Shown here: piece after piece, positions 35,790-44,436 of the stretch | Numbering within the stretch: the stretch's first letter is position 1 | Layout: each line of letters starts with the position of its first letter | Assembly (NCBI RefSeq): GCF_023520895.1 | Contig: NZ_CP026029.1 | Span: 372,001 to 436,000, forward strand | From: Paenibacillus sp. PK3_47 | GTDB lineage: Bacteria; Bacillota; Bacilli; Paenibacillales; Paenibacillaceae | Length of the DNA: 64,000 nt | Direction: 5' to 3' | The notes under the pieces: model-generated | What the model was told of the DNA's origin: nothing | The model's input: only the letters and a program-made list of their open reading frames with translations | Database searches by the model: none | Position numbers and translations under genes: made by a program

Positions 35790-36661
35790 CAGCGGAATTG
35801 CACCACCAGGTCAATCAGAGTAAAGGAAAACACCACAATGCTGAGCACACCGTTCATCGTGAAAAAGGCAGTCTGCAGGCGGCTTAAATCATTTGCAGAA
35901 ACAATGTGATGCTCATAAAAAAGAATGATATAAGCAATGATCATGCCCGCGGCATACCACCAGCTCAGATCAGCCATAAAGAGGAGCGACACGAACCCGA
36001 TGCCGGTAAGCAGATGGAACACCTTGGCAATGGTCAGCGCACGCGCGACACCAAAACGGACAGGGATGGAGTACAGACCTTCCTTGGTGTCAAAATCAAC
36101 ATCCTGGCAGGAGTAAATCACGTCAAAGCCTGCTGTCCAGAACACAATTGTGAAATAGAAGATCATCGCTGTCAGGTCAACATTGCCCGTAACAGCAACC
36201 CAGCCCCCCAGCGGAGCCAGGGCAATGGTGAGGCCAAGAATCAGATGGCATGCCCAGGTAAAGCGCTTGGTAAAGGAGTATAAAACAAGAAGAAAAACTG
36301 CGATCGGCAGCAGCTTGGCCGACAAGGGATTAAGGTTGAACGCCGCCCAGAATAACAGGAAGAATGATACCGCAATAAATACTACAACTTCTCCGACCTT
36401 CAGCAGACCCGCCGGAATCGCTCTTCCTGCAGTCCGCGGATTTTTGGCATCACTGATCCGGTCAATCAGCCGGTTCAGTCCCATGGCCGCACTGCGGGCA
36501 CCGAACATCGCGATTACGATCCAGCCGATCTGGGCCCAGGAAGGCAGGCTGCCGGACATGACAACCGAACCCAGCAGTGCGCCCATAAAAGCGAAGGGTA
36601 ATGCAAAAACAGTATGTTCAAACTTGATCATTTGCAGAAAAATACCGACTTTTTTAAACAT
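35789..36661 (-). CDS. mqnP: UbiA-family prenyltransferase (MqnP-like)
   Basis: A 290-residue membrane protein with about eight to nine helices. The first Asp-rich motif is NRLIDRISDAKNPRTAGR (about 62-79) and the second is DVIYSCQDVDFDTKEG (about 184-199). It attaches the heptaprenyl chain to an aromatic acid. Linkage to mqnA, ubiX, menG and both heptaprenyl synthase genes suggests the futalosine-route prenyltransferase MqnP rather than MenA; this assignment rests on context. The start ATG (MFKKVG) is behind a purine-rich site. Confidence 0.85.
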   Translation of the reverse strand: MFKKVGIFLQMIKFEHTVFALPFAFMGALLGSVVMSGSLPSWAQIGWIVIAMFGARSAAMGLNRLIDRISDAKNPRTAGRAIPAGLLKVGEVVVFIAVSFFLLFWAAFNLNPLSAKLLPIAVFLLVLYSFTKRFTWACHLILGLTIALAPLGGWVAVTGNVDLTAMIFYFTIVFWTAGFDVIYSCQDVDFDTKEGLYSIPVRFGVARALTIAKVFHLLTGIGFVSLLFMADLSWWYAAGMIIAYIILFYEHHIVSANDLSRLQTAFFTMNGVLSIVVFSFTLIDLVVQFR

Positions 36662-36662
36662 T

Positions 36663-37406
36663 TCAATTCTCCTTGAGCCCAATATGTAATGCTGCTATGC
36701 CTCCGGTCAAGGGGAAGGATTCCACTTTTTTCAGTCCGGTGTCACGAAAAATCGCTTCAAGCTGCACTCTGTCCGGGAACAGGGCCAGCGATTCAGGCAG
36801 CCACTTGTACTGCTCGTATCTTTTGGCAAAAAGTTTGCCCATAAGCGGCAGGATGCGCTGAAAATAAAAATAATAAACGCCCTTGAACGGCTGCTTCATC
36901 GGCTTGGACAGCTCCAGGCAGACAACCATGCCTCCAGGCTTTACCACCCTTTTCATTTCGTTAAGGACCTGGACAGGATCAGGAACATTGCGCAGCCCGA
37001 AGCCTATTGTTGCATAATCAAAGGAATTATCGCCAAAAGGCAGTTCCATGGCATTCCCCTGCACCAGCGTGATGCGGTCCTGAAGGTTGCGCGCCTCGAC
37101 CTTGCTGCGTCCGACCTCAAGCATTCCTGCACTGAAATCAAGCCCCATTACATTGCCGGTCCCGCTCGCTTCAGCCAGGGCAATGCTCCAGTCACAGGTG
37201 CCGCAGCACAGGTCAACCGCCGAGTCGCCCTTTTTCATGTTCATCTTGCGCATGGTAAACTTTCTCCACGCTTTGTGGCGGCGGAAGCTTAGAATATCGT
37301 TCATCAGATCATATTTGCCGGCAATGCTCTCGAATACGGAATGAACGAATTGCTCCTTGGGCTTAACGCTCTTGTCGCCCATAACAGTTGTTTTGTCTAT
37401 AGTCAT
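36663..37406 (-). CDS. menG: Demethylmenaquinone methyltransferase
   Basis: The 247-residue S-adenosylmethionine-dependent enzyme (also named UbiE or MenH in B. subtilis) performs the last methylation of menaquinone. Motifs are VDLCCGTCDW (about 65-74), GLDFSAGML, and GFGLRNVPDP near 135. It lies directly after hepS with GGAGGGG before the ATG, as in the B. subtilis hepS-menH-hepT cluster, but three extra genes separate it from hepT here. Confidence 0.95.
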   Translation of the reverse strand: MTIDKTTVMGDKSVKPKEQFVHSVFESIAGKYDLMNDILSFRRHKAWRKFTMRKMNMKKGDSAVDLCCGTCDWSIALAEASGTGNVMGLDFSAGMLEVGRSKVEARNLQDRITLVQGNAMELPFGDNSFDYATIGFGLRNVPDPVQVLNEMKRVVKPGGMVVCLELSKPMKQPFKGVYYFYFQRILPLMGKLFAKRYEQYKWLPESLALFPDRVQLEAIFRDTGLKKVESFPLTGGIAALHIGLKEN

Positions 37407-37409
37407 GTA

Positions 37410-38279
37410 CTACCCCTCCACGGCTGCTTGTCCGGAAATTTTCATTTGTAAAAGGAAACGGTCAAGCGCAGCGTTCAGCTCGCCTTTCAAATGCTCGTCC
37501 TTAATGCCCTGCAGCAGTCCCTCAATGGATTGAAGCGAAGCATGCAGCTTGTCGGTCAGCAGAGAGTCGCATTTATACTTCAGCTTGAGCTTCTTCCAGT
37601 CCTTCACATCAAGATTCCGGTCAAGGAGCAGCTTTCTTTCGTCCTCCGCCGCCGATTCAAGCAGCTTCCAGTAGCAATACCCTTCCCGGGCTCCTGCCGG
37701 ATCATTGCTGCGCCGCAGCTCCAGGAACACAGTCTCGCAGTGGCTGAATTCCGCCAGCAGCTTCTGCCACAAATCGGCAAGCGGAGCTTCTATCATGGGA
37801 GTAAAAGAAAGAAACAGCCGCATATTGAGCTGTACCGTGTGCCGCAGGTATTGTTCAGCGGAGAGCAGCATCCCCGTCATTTTGCTGTAAAGTCCGGCCT
37901 TCATTACATTGAACTCGGCAATGGCCGTACTTAAGATGCCGATCATTTCAATCTGCCCGCTTCTGGCAAGCAGACGGTAAAACCAGCTGCTGAAGTAGTC
38001 GCCGGCCAGCACCTTAAGCTGTCTTGAACGCATAGCATCTCCCCCCGGCTGCTCAGAAGAGCGGTCAATGCTCTCATGCGTATCCAGGGCAAGCTGCACA
38101 AGTCCTGTTACCAGTGTGTAAAGTTCTCCATTGCGGTCCCCGTCAGGAGTGCCATGGTTAAGAAAAATATATAACAAATGACCACGCCCATCAGAAAACG
38201 GCGGTAATTCCGTATGCCGCTGTATCATGTCGTAGTCGGTATATGGTTTAGCTAGTTGCGGTATGCGGTACGGTTTCAT
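37410..38279 (-). CDS. hepS: Heptaprenyl diphosphate synthase component I
   Basis: The 289-residue non-catalytic partner that sets product length with HepT. The family is poorly conserved. Support comes from the all-helical make-up, the YTDYDMIQRHTELP opening, and position immediately upstream of menG. The ATG (MKPYRIPQ) follows CGGAGG by 5 bases. Earlier in-frame starts exist but lack a site. Confidence 0.85.
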   Translation of the reverse strand: MKPYRIPQLAKPYTDYDMIQRHTELPPFSDGRGHLLYIFLNHGTPDGDRNGELYTLVTGLVQLALDTHESIDRSSEQPGGDAMRSRQLKVLAGDYFSSWFYRLLARSGQIEMIGILSTAIAEFNVMKAGLYSKMTGMLLSAEQYLRHTVQLNMRLFLSFTPMIEAPLADLWQKLLAEFSHCETVFLELRRSNDPAGAREGYCYWKLLESAAEDERKLLLDRNLDVKDWKKLKLKYKCDSLLTDKLHASLQSIEGLLQGIKDEHLKGELNAALDRFLLQMKISGQAAVEG

Positions 38280-38393
38280 TTCAGCCTCCGGAGCCATTGA
38301 CGTTATGACAATATCTTTGTTCACAATCTTGTCTATTATATCACATGTTTTTTTGTCACGCACGATGGGGCGTCCTAGTTTCTTTTACCCATA

Positions 38394-38930
38394 TCAGGGA
38401 TAAATGAACTGCTTCTTCCACAGCTCGCTTTCACTGATGCGGAAGCCGGTCTTCAGCCTGTCAGACAGCGGCACATTCCCCGCCGTCTGAAGTGCGTAGA
38501 GCAGCTGCGGAGGCCATTCCCCGCGCCGGATATCCCCGGCAAGCAGCAGCCTGCGGCTGTCCAGCCATTTGTCCTCGGCCACGATGCGCAGCAGCAGCTG
38601 CTCTACATTGCCAGTCTCCTGAAAAGCAAAAGAAATGGCCGAGGCCATGTTCCGGTAAAGCTCCCGGGGTTCATGATCATTGCCGGTCACCTTCAGATCA
38701 AGCGACAGCAGCCCGTTGTCCCAGCCGACACTGTCAACAGTTAAGGTAAAGGGAATGCTGTTTATCATATCCACCAGATTGTCGTCCCCGAGCACACTGG
38801 CGGAGGTCCCGAAGGTTTCCACAGCGCCATGCTGCGGCAGGGAGGATGCCAGGCCAGCCAGCTGAGGCAGAATTACGGCGGACGCCGCAGTCACGAGCAT
38901 TACAGTTCCGATCAGCCAGCCCCTGTTCAT
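38394..38930 (-). CDS. Membrane-anchored protein of unknown function
   Basis: A 178-residue protein with one N-terminal hydrophobic helix (about 5-25) and a probably extracytoplasmic remainder. It contains SVGWDNGLLSLDLKVTG, suggesting a small alpha/beta domain. The ATG is 6 bases after AAGGGGG. It lies between mtrB and hepS, where B. subtilis has no counterpart that I know of. No function is assigned. Confidence 0.75.
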   Translation of the reverse strand: MNRGWLIGTVMLVTAASAVILPQLAGLASSLPQHGAVETFGTSASVLGDDNLVDMINSIPFTLTVDSVGWDNGLLSLDLKVTGNDHEPRELYRNMASAISFAFQETGNVEQLLLRIVAEDKWLDSRRLLLAGDIRRGEWPPQLLYALQTAGNVPLSDRLKTGFRISESELWKKQFIYP

Positions 38931-39036
38931 ACGCTTCCCCCTTAACCATAATTTCCGCACGGAATTACCCTTATACGATATCTTTGGTTGCCCTATATTT
39001 AGTTATATTTTGAAAAAAGCAGGCTATGCCTGCTTT

Positions 39037-39285
39037 TCAGCTTTCACTTTCCAGTTGTCCGTGCTTGCTCCAAATTTCTGCTTTACCGCGGATCTTCATG
39101 GCTGAGGTATGATCGGTGAATTGGGCGATCAGCACTTCACCCTTGTCCAGCTTCTCGGTATGGTGAAACCGGGTATCGAGCCCTCTGGTGAGCCCGATGA
39201 CCTGAACGCCGTTCTCCTTGGCCTTCACTACGATATACTCGCTGCCGGACGGTGCGGGGCTGCCGCCGTTATTCTTCTCGGTCAT
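39037..39285 (-). CDS. mtrB: trp RNA-binding attenuation protein TRAP
   Basis: TRAP is an 11-subunit ring that, when loaded with tryptophan, wraps (G/U)AG-repeat RNA and promotes termination ahead of trpE. The 82-residue product matches B. subtilis MtrB closely from [10 protein letters not shown] to KIRGKAEI. The RNA-binding residues known from B. subtilis (Lys37, Lys56, Arg58) correspond to K45, K64 and R66 here. Trp-contact Thr residues correspond to T33 and T38. The N-terminus is about 8 residues longer. AGGAGG lies 7 bases before the ATG. It follows hbs as in B. subtilis, but mtrA (folE) is not between them. Confidence 0.95.
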   Translation of the reverse strand: MTEKNNGGSPAPSGSEYIVVKAKENGVQVIGLTRGLDTRFHHTEKLDKGEVLIAQFTDHTSAMKIRGKAEIWSKHGQLESES

Positions 39286-39340
39286 ATTAGAACCTCCTAA
39301 AATATTGTTGTGCGAAAGCATCCACTATATGCAAAAACAA

Positions 39341-39363
39341 ATGCCGCCTTGAAGGGCGGCATG
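39341..39363 (-). terminator. Terminator after hbs
   Basis: An 8-bp GC-rich stem with a 7-nt loop, followed on the minus strand by TTGTTTTTG. It lies between hbs and mtrB and could allow partial read-through into mtrB. Confidence 0.75.
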
Positions 39364-39402
39364 TTGTACATCGGAAATGCTATAGGATCTATGTAGAAAT
39401 CT

Positions 39403-39675
39403 CTATTTGATTCCGTCTTTAAGAGCTTTACCGGGTTTGAAAGCCGGTACCTTGCTCGAAGGAATTTCGATTTCTTCACCAGTTTGCGGGTTGCGGCCTT
39501 TACGTGCGGAACGTTCGCGCACTTCAAAGTTTCCGAATCCAACCAGCTGTACTTTATCTCCGTTTTGCAGAGCACCAGTGATCGCTTCGAAAACGGCATC
39601 TACCGCTTTAGTAGCATCTTTCTTGGGAAGTTCAGTTGCTTCTGTAACCACGTTGATCAAATCTGATTTATTCAT
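39403..39675 (-). CDS. hbs: DNA-binding protein HU
   Basis: A 90-residue nucleoid protein that bends DNA as a dimer. It opens [10 protein letters not shown] and carries the DNA-binding arm [20 protein letters not shown] (about residues 55-74) with the intercalating Pro. GGAGGTGAG lies before the ATG. A possible promoter is TTGCGT-16-TATGAT, with the -10 at 39707-39712 on the minus strand. Confidence 0.97.
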   Translation of the reverse strand: MNKSDLINVVTEATELPKKDATKAVDAVFEAITGALQNGDKVQLVGFGNFEVRERSARKGRNPQTGEEIEIPSSKVPAFKPGKALKDGIK

Positions 39676-39930
39676 GTTTTCTCACCTCCCTGATCAAAGT
39701 TCCGGTATCATACACTGTTTCCGTTTCAACGCAAAATATACGTGATAATCCCGTTTATACTAGATATCAGCACTCTTCATCCTTCAAGCGCAACAAACTT
39801 ATAGTAATACAGCCCACTCATAATTTCAAGGCGTTACTCAAAAAAGGAGCAGAAAGTAGTATTTTCACTGCCCGAAAGCCTCCGCAAAGCACCCTATTAA
39901 AACACATAATTCCTTTTAATTTACAAAAAA

Positions 39931-39964
39931 AGAAGAGAGCAGGATAGTCCCGCCCTCATCTTCA
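39931..39964 (-). terminator. Terminator after spoIVA
   Basis: A long stem of about 14 pairs with two G-T pairs and one mismatch, then T7 on the minus strand. The rest of 39676-39930 holds the hbs promoter region and no gene. Confidence 0.7.
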
Positions 39965-39982
39965 TCAGACACTTATTTTATT

Positions 39983-41461
39983 TTACAGAATGATTGCTAT
40001 CAGACCGCCGGAGCCCTCATTGATAATCCGCCCAAGTGTTTCCTGCAGCTTGTAGCGGGCATTATCCGGCATCATGGCGATTTTGCCCTGAATTCCTTCG
40101 CGTACAATGGAATGCAGCGAGCGTCCGAAGATATCCGATTCCCAAATTTTGATCGGATCATTCTCAAAGTCCTGCATCAGGTAGCGGACCAGCTCTTCAC
40201 TCTGCTTCTCCGTACCGATGATCGGTGAGAATTCGGATTCAACATCCACCCGGATCATATGAATCGAAGGTGCCGTCGCCTTCAGGCGCACCCCGAAACG
40301 CGTACCCTGGCGGATCAGCTCCGGCTCATCCAGCGCCATTTCGGCAAGGGAAGGAGCAGCGATGCCGTAACCCGTCGTTTTGACCATCTCAAGCGCTTCC
40401 GAGAAGCGGTCGTATTCACGTTTGGCATGCGAGAAATCCTGCATCAGCTGCAGCAGATGATCCTTGCCGCGGATCTCCACACCGACAACCTCCATCAGAA
40501 CCTGGTCGTATAGTTCTTCCGGCGCATACAGATCAATCTCCGCCACACCTTGACCCATGTTCATACCGCTGAGCCCGGCTCTTTCAATAAAATCATATTC
40601 GGTAAACTGGGCGACCAGACGGTCAACATCACGCAGGCGGCGGATGTCCTTCACTGTATCGCGGACAGAATTCTCATAGCTGCTGCGCAGCCAGTGATTC
40701 TCTCCAAGCACCATCACCCAGCTCGGGAGATTTACATTTACTTCATGGACCGGAAACTCGTAGAGCACCTCACGGAGTACTCCGGTTACATCCTCTTCCG
40801 TCATATTGGCGGCGCTGAGAGTCATCACCGGGATGTCGTATTTCAACGCCAGCTCACTGCGGAGCTGCTGCGCTTCCTCGCTGCGCGGCCGGGTAGAGTT
40901 GATCACCAGCACGAACGGCTTGCCGACCTCTTTCAGTTCAGCGATGACGCGCTCTTCGGAGTCTATATACGAGTAACGCGGAATTTCTGCAATCGTACCG
41001 TCTGTAGTCACAACCACACCCAGTGTGGAATGCTCCTGTATCACCTTGCGCGTACCGATTTCTGCCGCTTCCTGGAAAGGAATCGGTTCCTCAAACCATG
41101 GTGTGGAGATCATGCGCGGACCGTTTTCATCCTCATAACCCTTTGCGCCCTCCACAGCGTAGCCTACACAGTCTACCAGCCGGACGTTGACCTCCAGGCC
41201 TTCTGCAACCTTGATCTGCACCGCGTTATTCGGAACAAATTTAGGTTCTGTAGTCATGATGGTTTTGCCTGCCGCGCTTTGCGGAAGCTCGTCAACAGCT
41301 CTGACACGGTCAGCTTCACTCGTGATGTTCGGCAAGACGATGGTCTCCATAAAGCGTTTGATAAATGTTGACTTTCCCGTGCGAACCGCGCCGACGACGC
41401 CAAGATAAATATCTCCGCCGGTACGCTCGGCAATGTCCTTGAAAATATCCACTTTTTCCAA
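39983..41461 (-). CDS. spoIVA: Stage IV sporulation protein A (coat ATPase)
   Basis: SpoIVA polymerises by ATP hydrolysis into the basement layer of the spore coat. The Walker A GAVRTGKS is at residues 24-31, with Lys30 as in B. subtilis. The C-terminal region is intact. The start is TTG 41461: it is 7 bases after GAGGAGGGG and gives MEKVDIFKDIAERTGG and exactly 492 residues, the B. subtilis length. A longer in-frame start adds 62 residues that do not resemble SpoIVA. Confidence 0.95.
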   Translation of the reverse strand: MEKVDIFKDIAERTGGDIYLGVVGAVRTGKSTFIKRFMETIVLPNITSEADRVRAVDELPQSAAGKTIMTTEPKFVPNNAVQIKVAEGLEVNVRLVDCVGYAVEGAKGYEDENGPRMISTPWFEEPIPFQEAAEIGTRKVIQEHSTLGVVVTTDGTIAEIPRYSYIDSEERVIAELKEVGKPFVLVINSTRPRSEEAQQLRSELALKYDIPVMTLSAANMTEEDVTGVLREVLYEFPVHEVNVNLPSWVMVLGENHWLRSSYENSVRDTVKDIRRLRDVDRLVAQFTEYDFIERAGLSGMNMGQGVAEIDLYAPEELYDQVLMEVVGVEIRGKDHLLQLMQDFSHAKREYDRFSEALEMVKTTGYGIAAPSLAEMALDEPELIRQGTRFGVRLKATAPSIHMIRVDVESEFSPIIGTEKQSEELVRYLMQDFENDPIKIWESDIFGRSLHSIVREGIQGKIAMMPDNARYKLQETLGRIINEGSGGLIAIIL

Positions 41462-41664
41462 AAGAGATCCCCTCCTCATATACTTCCGAAGAAAAAATGC
41501 CTGAAGAGCATCGACTTCGCGTTCCGCCGGCTGATCTGACCCTTGCAGGACATCCACCGGACTTGGCCTTGCCCGCCCGAAGCAAAAGCCGCTGCTGCCT
41601 AAGGGCGGAACATCTTGCCCCGCGCTGAACTTTGAATGCTCGGACATGCATTTGGACTAGTATC

Positions 41665-41692
41665 ATCATATGTATCCGGAACGGAATTATGA
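41665..41692 (-). promoter_or_regulatory. Possible SigE promoter of spoIVA
   Basis: On the minus strand TCATAAT (41686-41692), 13 bases, CATATGAT (41665-41672). This resembles the mother-cell SigE consensus (-35 about KMATATT, -10 CATACANT). It lies about 200 bases before the TTG start. SpoIVA is SigE-dependent in B. subtilis. Confidence 0.4.
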
Positions 41693-41792
41693 CAGCAGGC
41701 TGCACATTTTGATTGGTAATTTCCTAGAATCAGGACCGGAAGTCTTCTCATCAATCCTATGCGGGAGATGCAGCAGGAATTACCACCGGGCA

Positions 41793-41834
41793 AAAAAATA
41801 GCACCGTCAGGCAGAAACGCTGCCTTCCGGTACT
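41793..41834 (-). terminator. Terminator after the YphF-like gene
   Basis: Two stacked stems (7 bp AGTACCG/CGGTGCT and 5 bp GGCAG/CTGCC) followed by ATTTTTTT on the minus strand. Confidence 0.78.
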
Positions 41835-41873
41835 GTTAAACAGGGTATATTCAATTGAGAAAGGAGGAAGTTG

Positions 41874-42638
41874 TTACGGAAGAACAGGCACGGGAACAGG
41901 ATGGCCATCCTTCCATTCATAGGGGAGTGATTTTACAGGTACATAGTAAGAAGCCTGCTCCAGTTCAAGGCGCAGATCCCTGCCGGGCTCAGGAGTGCTG
42001 CCCTCCCTGTTGATTGCTGACATGATATCGATGCTGTAATCAACATAGACATTGCCGTCCTTGTCCATAAGGAACTCCAGCGGCTGTCCGGAATAGACGC
42101 TGTTCAGTGTTATGGAACCCGTCCCGGCTTTTTGGGAATCTATGGCTGATAAACCAGGGTACAGTTCTTCTCCTGCAGGAAGTTCACCGCCATGTGCTGA
42201 TTTATACCGGTTCACCTGGCGCTGGACATCATTGACTTTCTGGACGGTAACAAGATCCATGAGCTTGACCGTAGGATCACTTTCTTCGTCCAGAATTAGA
42301 AAATGGGCGCTCCCTCCCTTTTGGAATGCTGCCGCCGGAACTTCATCCAGATACCCTTTTTGCCGCAGCAGTTCGAGGTCAATGACGAATTTTTCATAAC
42401 GCGGCGTTGATTCTTCGCTATTAAGGATCGGCAGCAGTTCTTCCTCCTGCTGATAGGCATCTACCGCAGCCTGAACCCGCTTCACGCTCTCGCCGTAATT
42501 CCTCCCTCCCTGCTTCTGCTCTCCGGGATACATGCAGCCCGAGAGAATACATAACAGCAGGGTGATGCCCATAAGCTGTCCGGCACTTCTCCAGTAGCTT
42601 GTCCCTTGCCTTGTACTCCTCACCAGCTCCGCCTCCAT
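41874..42638 (-). CDS. YphF-like lipoprotein
   Basis: A 254-residue lipoprotein: a hydrophobic signal at about residues 20-34 ends at the lipobox LSGC. The exported part contains a tandem of two similar alpha/beta units (VKRVQAAVDAYQQEEE and VNDVQRQVNRYKSAHGG). The position next to spoIVA is that of B. subtilis YphF. The start is uncertain: GTG at 42623 has a better-spaced GGAGG than the ATG given here. Its role is unknown. Confidence 0.72.
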   Translation of the reverse strand: MEAELVRSTRQGTSYWRSAGQLMGITLLLCILSGCMYPGEQKQGGRNYGESVKRVQAAVDAYQQEEELLPILNSEESTPRYEKFVIDLELLRQKGYLDEVPAAAFQKGGSAHFLILDEESDPTVKLMDLVTVQKVNDVQRQVNRYKSAHGGELPAGEELYPGLSAIDSQKAGTGSITLNSVYSGQPLEFLMDKDGNVYVDYSIDIMSAINREGSTPEPGRDLRLELEQASYYVPVKSLPYEWKDGHPVPVPVLP

Positions 42639-42673
42639 CCTTCTTCCGGTATTAGAATGAGGTCCTCCCTGTA

Positions 42674-43042
42674 CTACCAGAGCTCCTCCGCCTCACCGCG
42701 CCGCGCAGCCTCCAGCCTGCGCCGCACAGCCGCCTTGAGCGGGTCTTCAGGAACGCTGACGGTCAAATTATTCAGGACGGCAGTCTGGCAGGCCAGGCGC
42801 GTCCCTGATTCCAGCATACTGCCAAGCTTGCGGCGTTCATTGTCCCCCGGAGGTCTAACTGCCCCGGCAAATTCCTTGTCTACATTCACTTTGCACATCA
42901 GGCAGCCTGCTTTGCCGCCGCACCGGGTAGGCAGAACAACCCCGGCCTTGCGGGCAGCCTCCAGCAGCGAAATCCCCTGCGGTACTACAGCTTTGCGGCC
43001 GTCCGGCTGGAAAATAACAGTTAATCCTTTTTGCGGTTTCAT
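42674..43042 (-). CDS. 2Fe-2S ferredoxin-like protein
   Basis: A 122-residue protein with a plant-type 2Fe-2S fold. The ligands are in RCGGKAGCLMCKV (C-x5-C-x2-C) and the fourth Cys in RLACQT. An electron-transfer role is expected but no partner reductase is adjacent. The start overlaps the nucleotidyltransferase stop (ATGA), so the two genes are coupled although their functions seem unrelated. The C-terminus is Arg/Glu-rich. Confidence 0.85.
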   Translation of the reverse strand: MKPQKGLTVIFQPDGRKAVVPQGISLLEAARKAGVVLPTRCGGKAGCLMCKVNVDKEFAGAVRPPGDNERRKLGSMLESGTRLACQTAVLNNLTVSVPEDPLKAAVRRRLEAARRGEAEELW

Positions 43043-43677
43043 GTACAGCTTCCTTCCTGTTCTCTGTTTGCTGAAGATACGTCCAGCAGTCTGTTCAGCT
43101 GGCCGTATAAATTGTTATCCAGCCTGTTATCCTCACACAAACGCTGCAGCAGCTGAAGATGTACCGGCAGCTCAGCTTTCATACAAGCGGCAATCATGCT
43201 GCTCCTGTCGGTCCTGCCGCGCAGCAGGTTGAATATCAGCTCATGAGCCAGCGGCATTAAGCGCAGCAGGCCAACTCCGGTGTGATCGTTCAAGGGGGCA
43301 TACTGCTGCAGCTTGTGAACATCTACACGGTACCGCTGTGAGCCGCAGCCGATTTCAAAACCGCATACCAGCTCCACCTGCGTCTTCCCGATCAGATAGC
43401 GGCTGCGCAGCGAGAAGCACCCGCCGCTGTAGTCCTCTTCCGGCCCTTTATCCACGGCATAGTCTTTTAACGCATCATGAAGGATTTGCGCATCCTCCAG
43501 ATCACCGTAAAGATCAATATCCCGGGGTACGGAGTTTAGCTTCACACCATGCAGCATCAGCCCGCAGCTTCCTCCCAGCAGCCACACAGGCGGCTGATCC
43601 AGCCAATTAAAGCACAGCAACTCCGTTATTTGGCCAAGCGCCTTTTCCAGTATGTACGGCTTCCCGTTTCCTGTCAT
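43039..43677 (-). CDS. Nucleotidyltransferase-fold protein
   Basis: A 212-residue protein of the minimal/AbiEii-like nucleotidyltransferase group. The LLGGSCGLMLHGVK segment (about 33-46) is followed by PRDIDLYGD (about 51-59), giving the GGS...DxD pattern that binds metal and NTP. Such proteins occur as toxins, antibiotic-modifying enzymes or housekeeping tRNA/protein modifiers. No antitoxin-like partner is adjacent, only the ferredoxin gene. Function is not assigned. Confidence 0.75.
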   Translation of the reverse strand: MTGNGKPYILEKALGQITELLCFNWLDQPPVWLLGGSCGLMLHGVKLNSVPRDIDLYGDLEDAQILHDALKDYAVDKGPEEDYSGGCFSLRSRYLIGKTQVELVCGFEIGCGSQRYRVDVHKLQQYAPLNDHTGVGLLRLMPLAHELIFNLLRGRTDRSSMIAACMKAELPVHLQLLQRLCEDNRLDNNLYGQLNRLLDVSSANREQEGSCT

Positions 43678-43752
43678 TCAGTCACGCCCTATTCCTGCAA
43701 AATCGTCTGCCGATTCTTCCAGAAACATGAAAGTCTGTCTTGATGTAAATGC

Positions 43753-43938
43753 TTACATAATTGAAGCGGCCCCACCCAAGAGGCCGATCAGCATGATGAT
43801 AAAAGCGACTACGGACAATACGGCTCTAAGCAGACCTTTTGTCTTGCTGCGGGCGAAGGTAATCAAAAATACGGAGAGTCCCATTATTAATATAGCAATC
43901 AGTGACAGCCACATTTTTGTCATTGGATCCATAGTCAT
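43753..43938 (-). CDS. DUF2768 small membrane protein (YphE-like)
   Basis: A 61-residue protein with two hydrophobic helices (about 9-28 and 38-58) joined by a basic loop RSKTKG. Size and position between spoIVA and gpsA match B. subtilis YphE. ATG 43938 is close to GGAGG (4 bases); ATG 43932 is better spaced. Its function is unknown. Confidence 0.8.
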   Translation of the reverse strand: MTMDPMTKMWLSLIAILIMGLSVFLITFARSKTKGLLRAVLSVVAFIIMLIGLLGGAASIM

Positions 43939-44027
43939 TATGCCTCCATCCTGCTATGTTTAATTGCGATTATTATAGCATGAACACCGGTATGTGAAAC
44001 CTATAAACTCCTAACAGGGATTAAAAA

Positions 44028-44074
44028 AAGAGCAAGCTCCGCAGAATCAGGGCTGATTCCGGATCTTTGCTCTT
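44028..44074 (-). terminator. Terminator after the SpoVIF-like gene
   Basis: A long interrupted stem with an 8-bp base AAGAGCAA/TTGCTCTT and T7 on the minus strand. Confidence 0.75.
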
Positions 44075-44093
44075 TTTGCTCCGCGAAGTGAGG

Positions 44094-44369
44094 TTATTTT
44101 TTCAGCATCATTTTCATTAATGACTCCATTGTACCGGAGGTTGCACCGCCCTTTTTGACAGCACTGATAATCTCCTGCACAGTTGCCTCGCTAACCGGCA
44201 CCTTCGCCATTGCTGACACCTGCTTGATTAACTGGCGGAGCTGGGCTTCGTTCTGCGTGGTTCCCGGCTTGACTGTGCTTGCCAGCTTTTGTACGGCACC
44301 GGGTGTAATTTTCTTGCCTGTCTTTTTGTTGATGGCGTTCAAGGCGTCCTTGGAAAAGTCTCTGCTCAC
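44094..44369 (-). CDS. Stage VI sporulation protein F-like
   Basis: A 91-residue basic protein similar to SpoVIF (YjcC), a GerE-linked spore-coat assembly factor in B. subtilis. The recognisable parts are FSKDALNAINKKTGKKITPG and LMKMMLKK at the end. The start is GTG with GGAGGAGGG upstream. In B. subtilis the gene lies elsewhere, so its place beside gpsA is a rearrangement relative to that species. Confidence 0.8.
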   Translation of the reverse strand: MSRDFSKDALNAINKKTGKKITPGAVQKLASTVKPGTTQNEAQLRQLIKQVSAMAKVPVSEATVQEIISAVKKGGATSGTMESLMKMMLKK

Positions 44370-44436
44370 TATTCATCCCTCCTCCGTCAATCCCCAATAC
44401 AACATATGAGGATGACGGGTAAAAGGTGAACAATGC

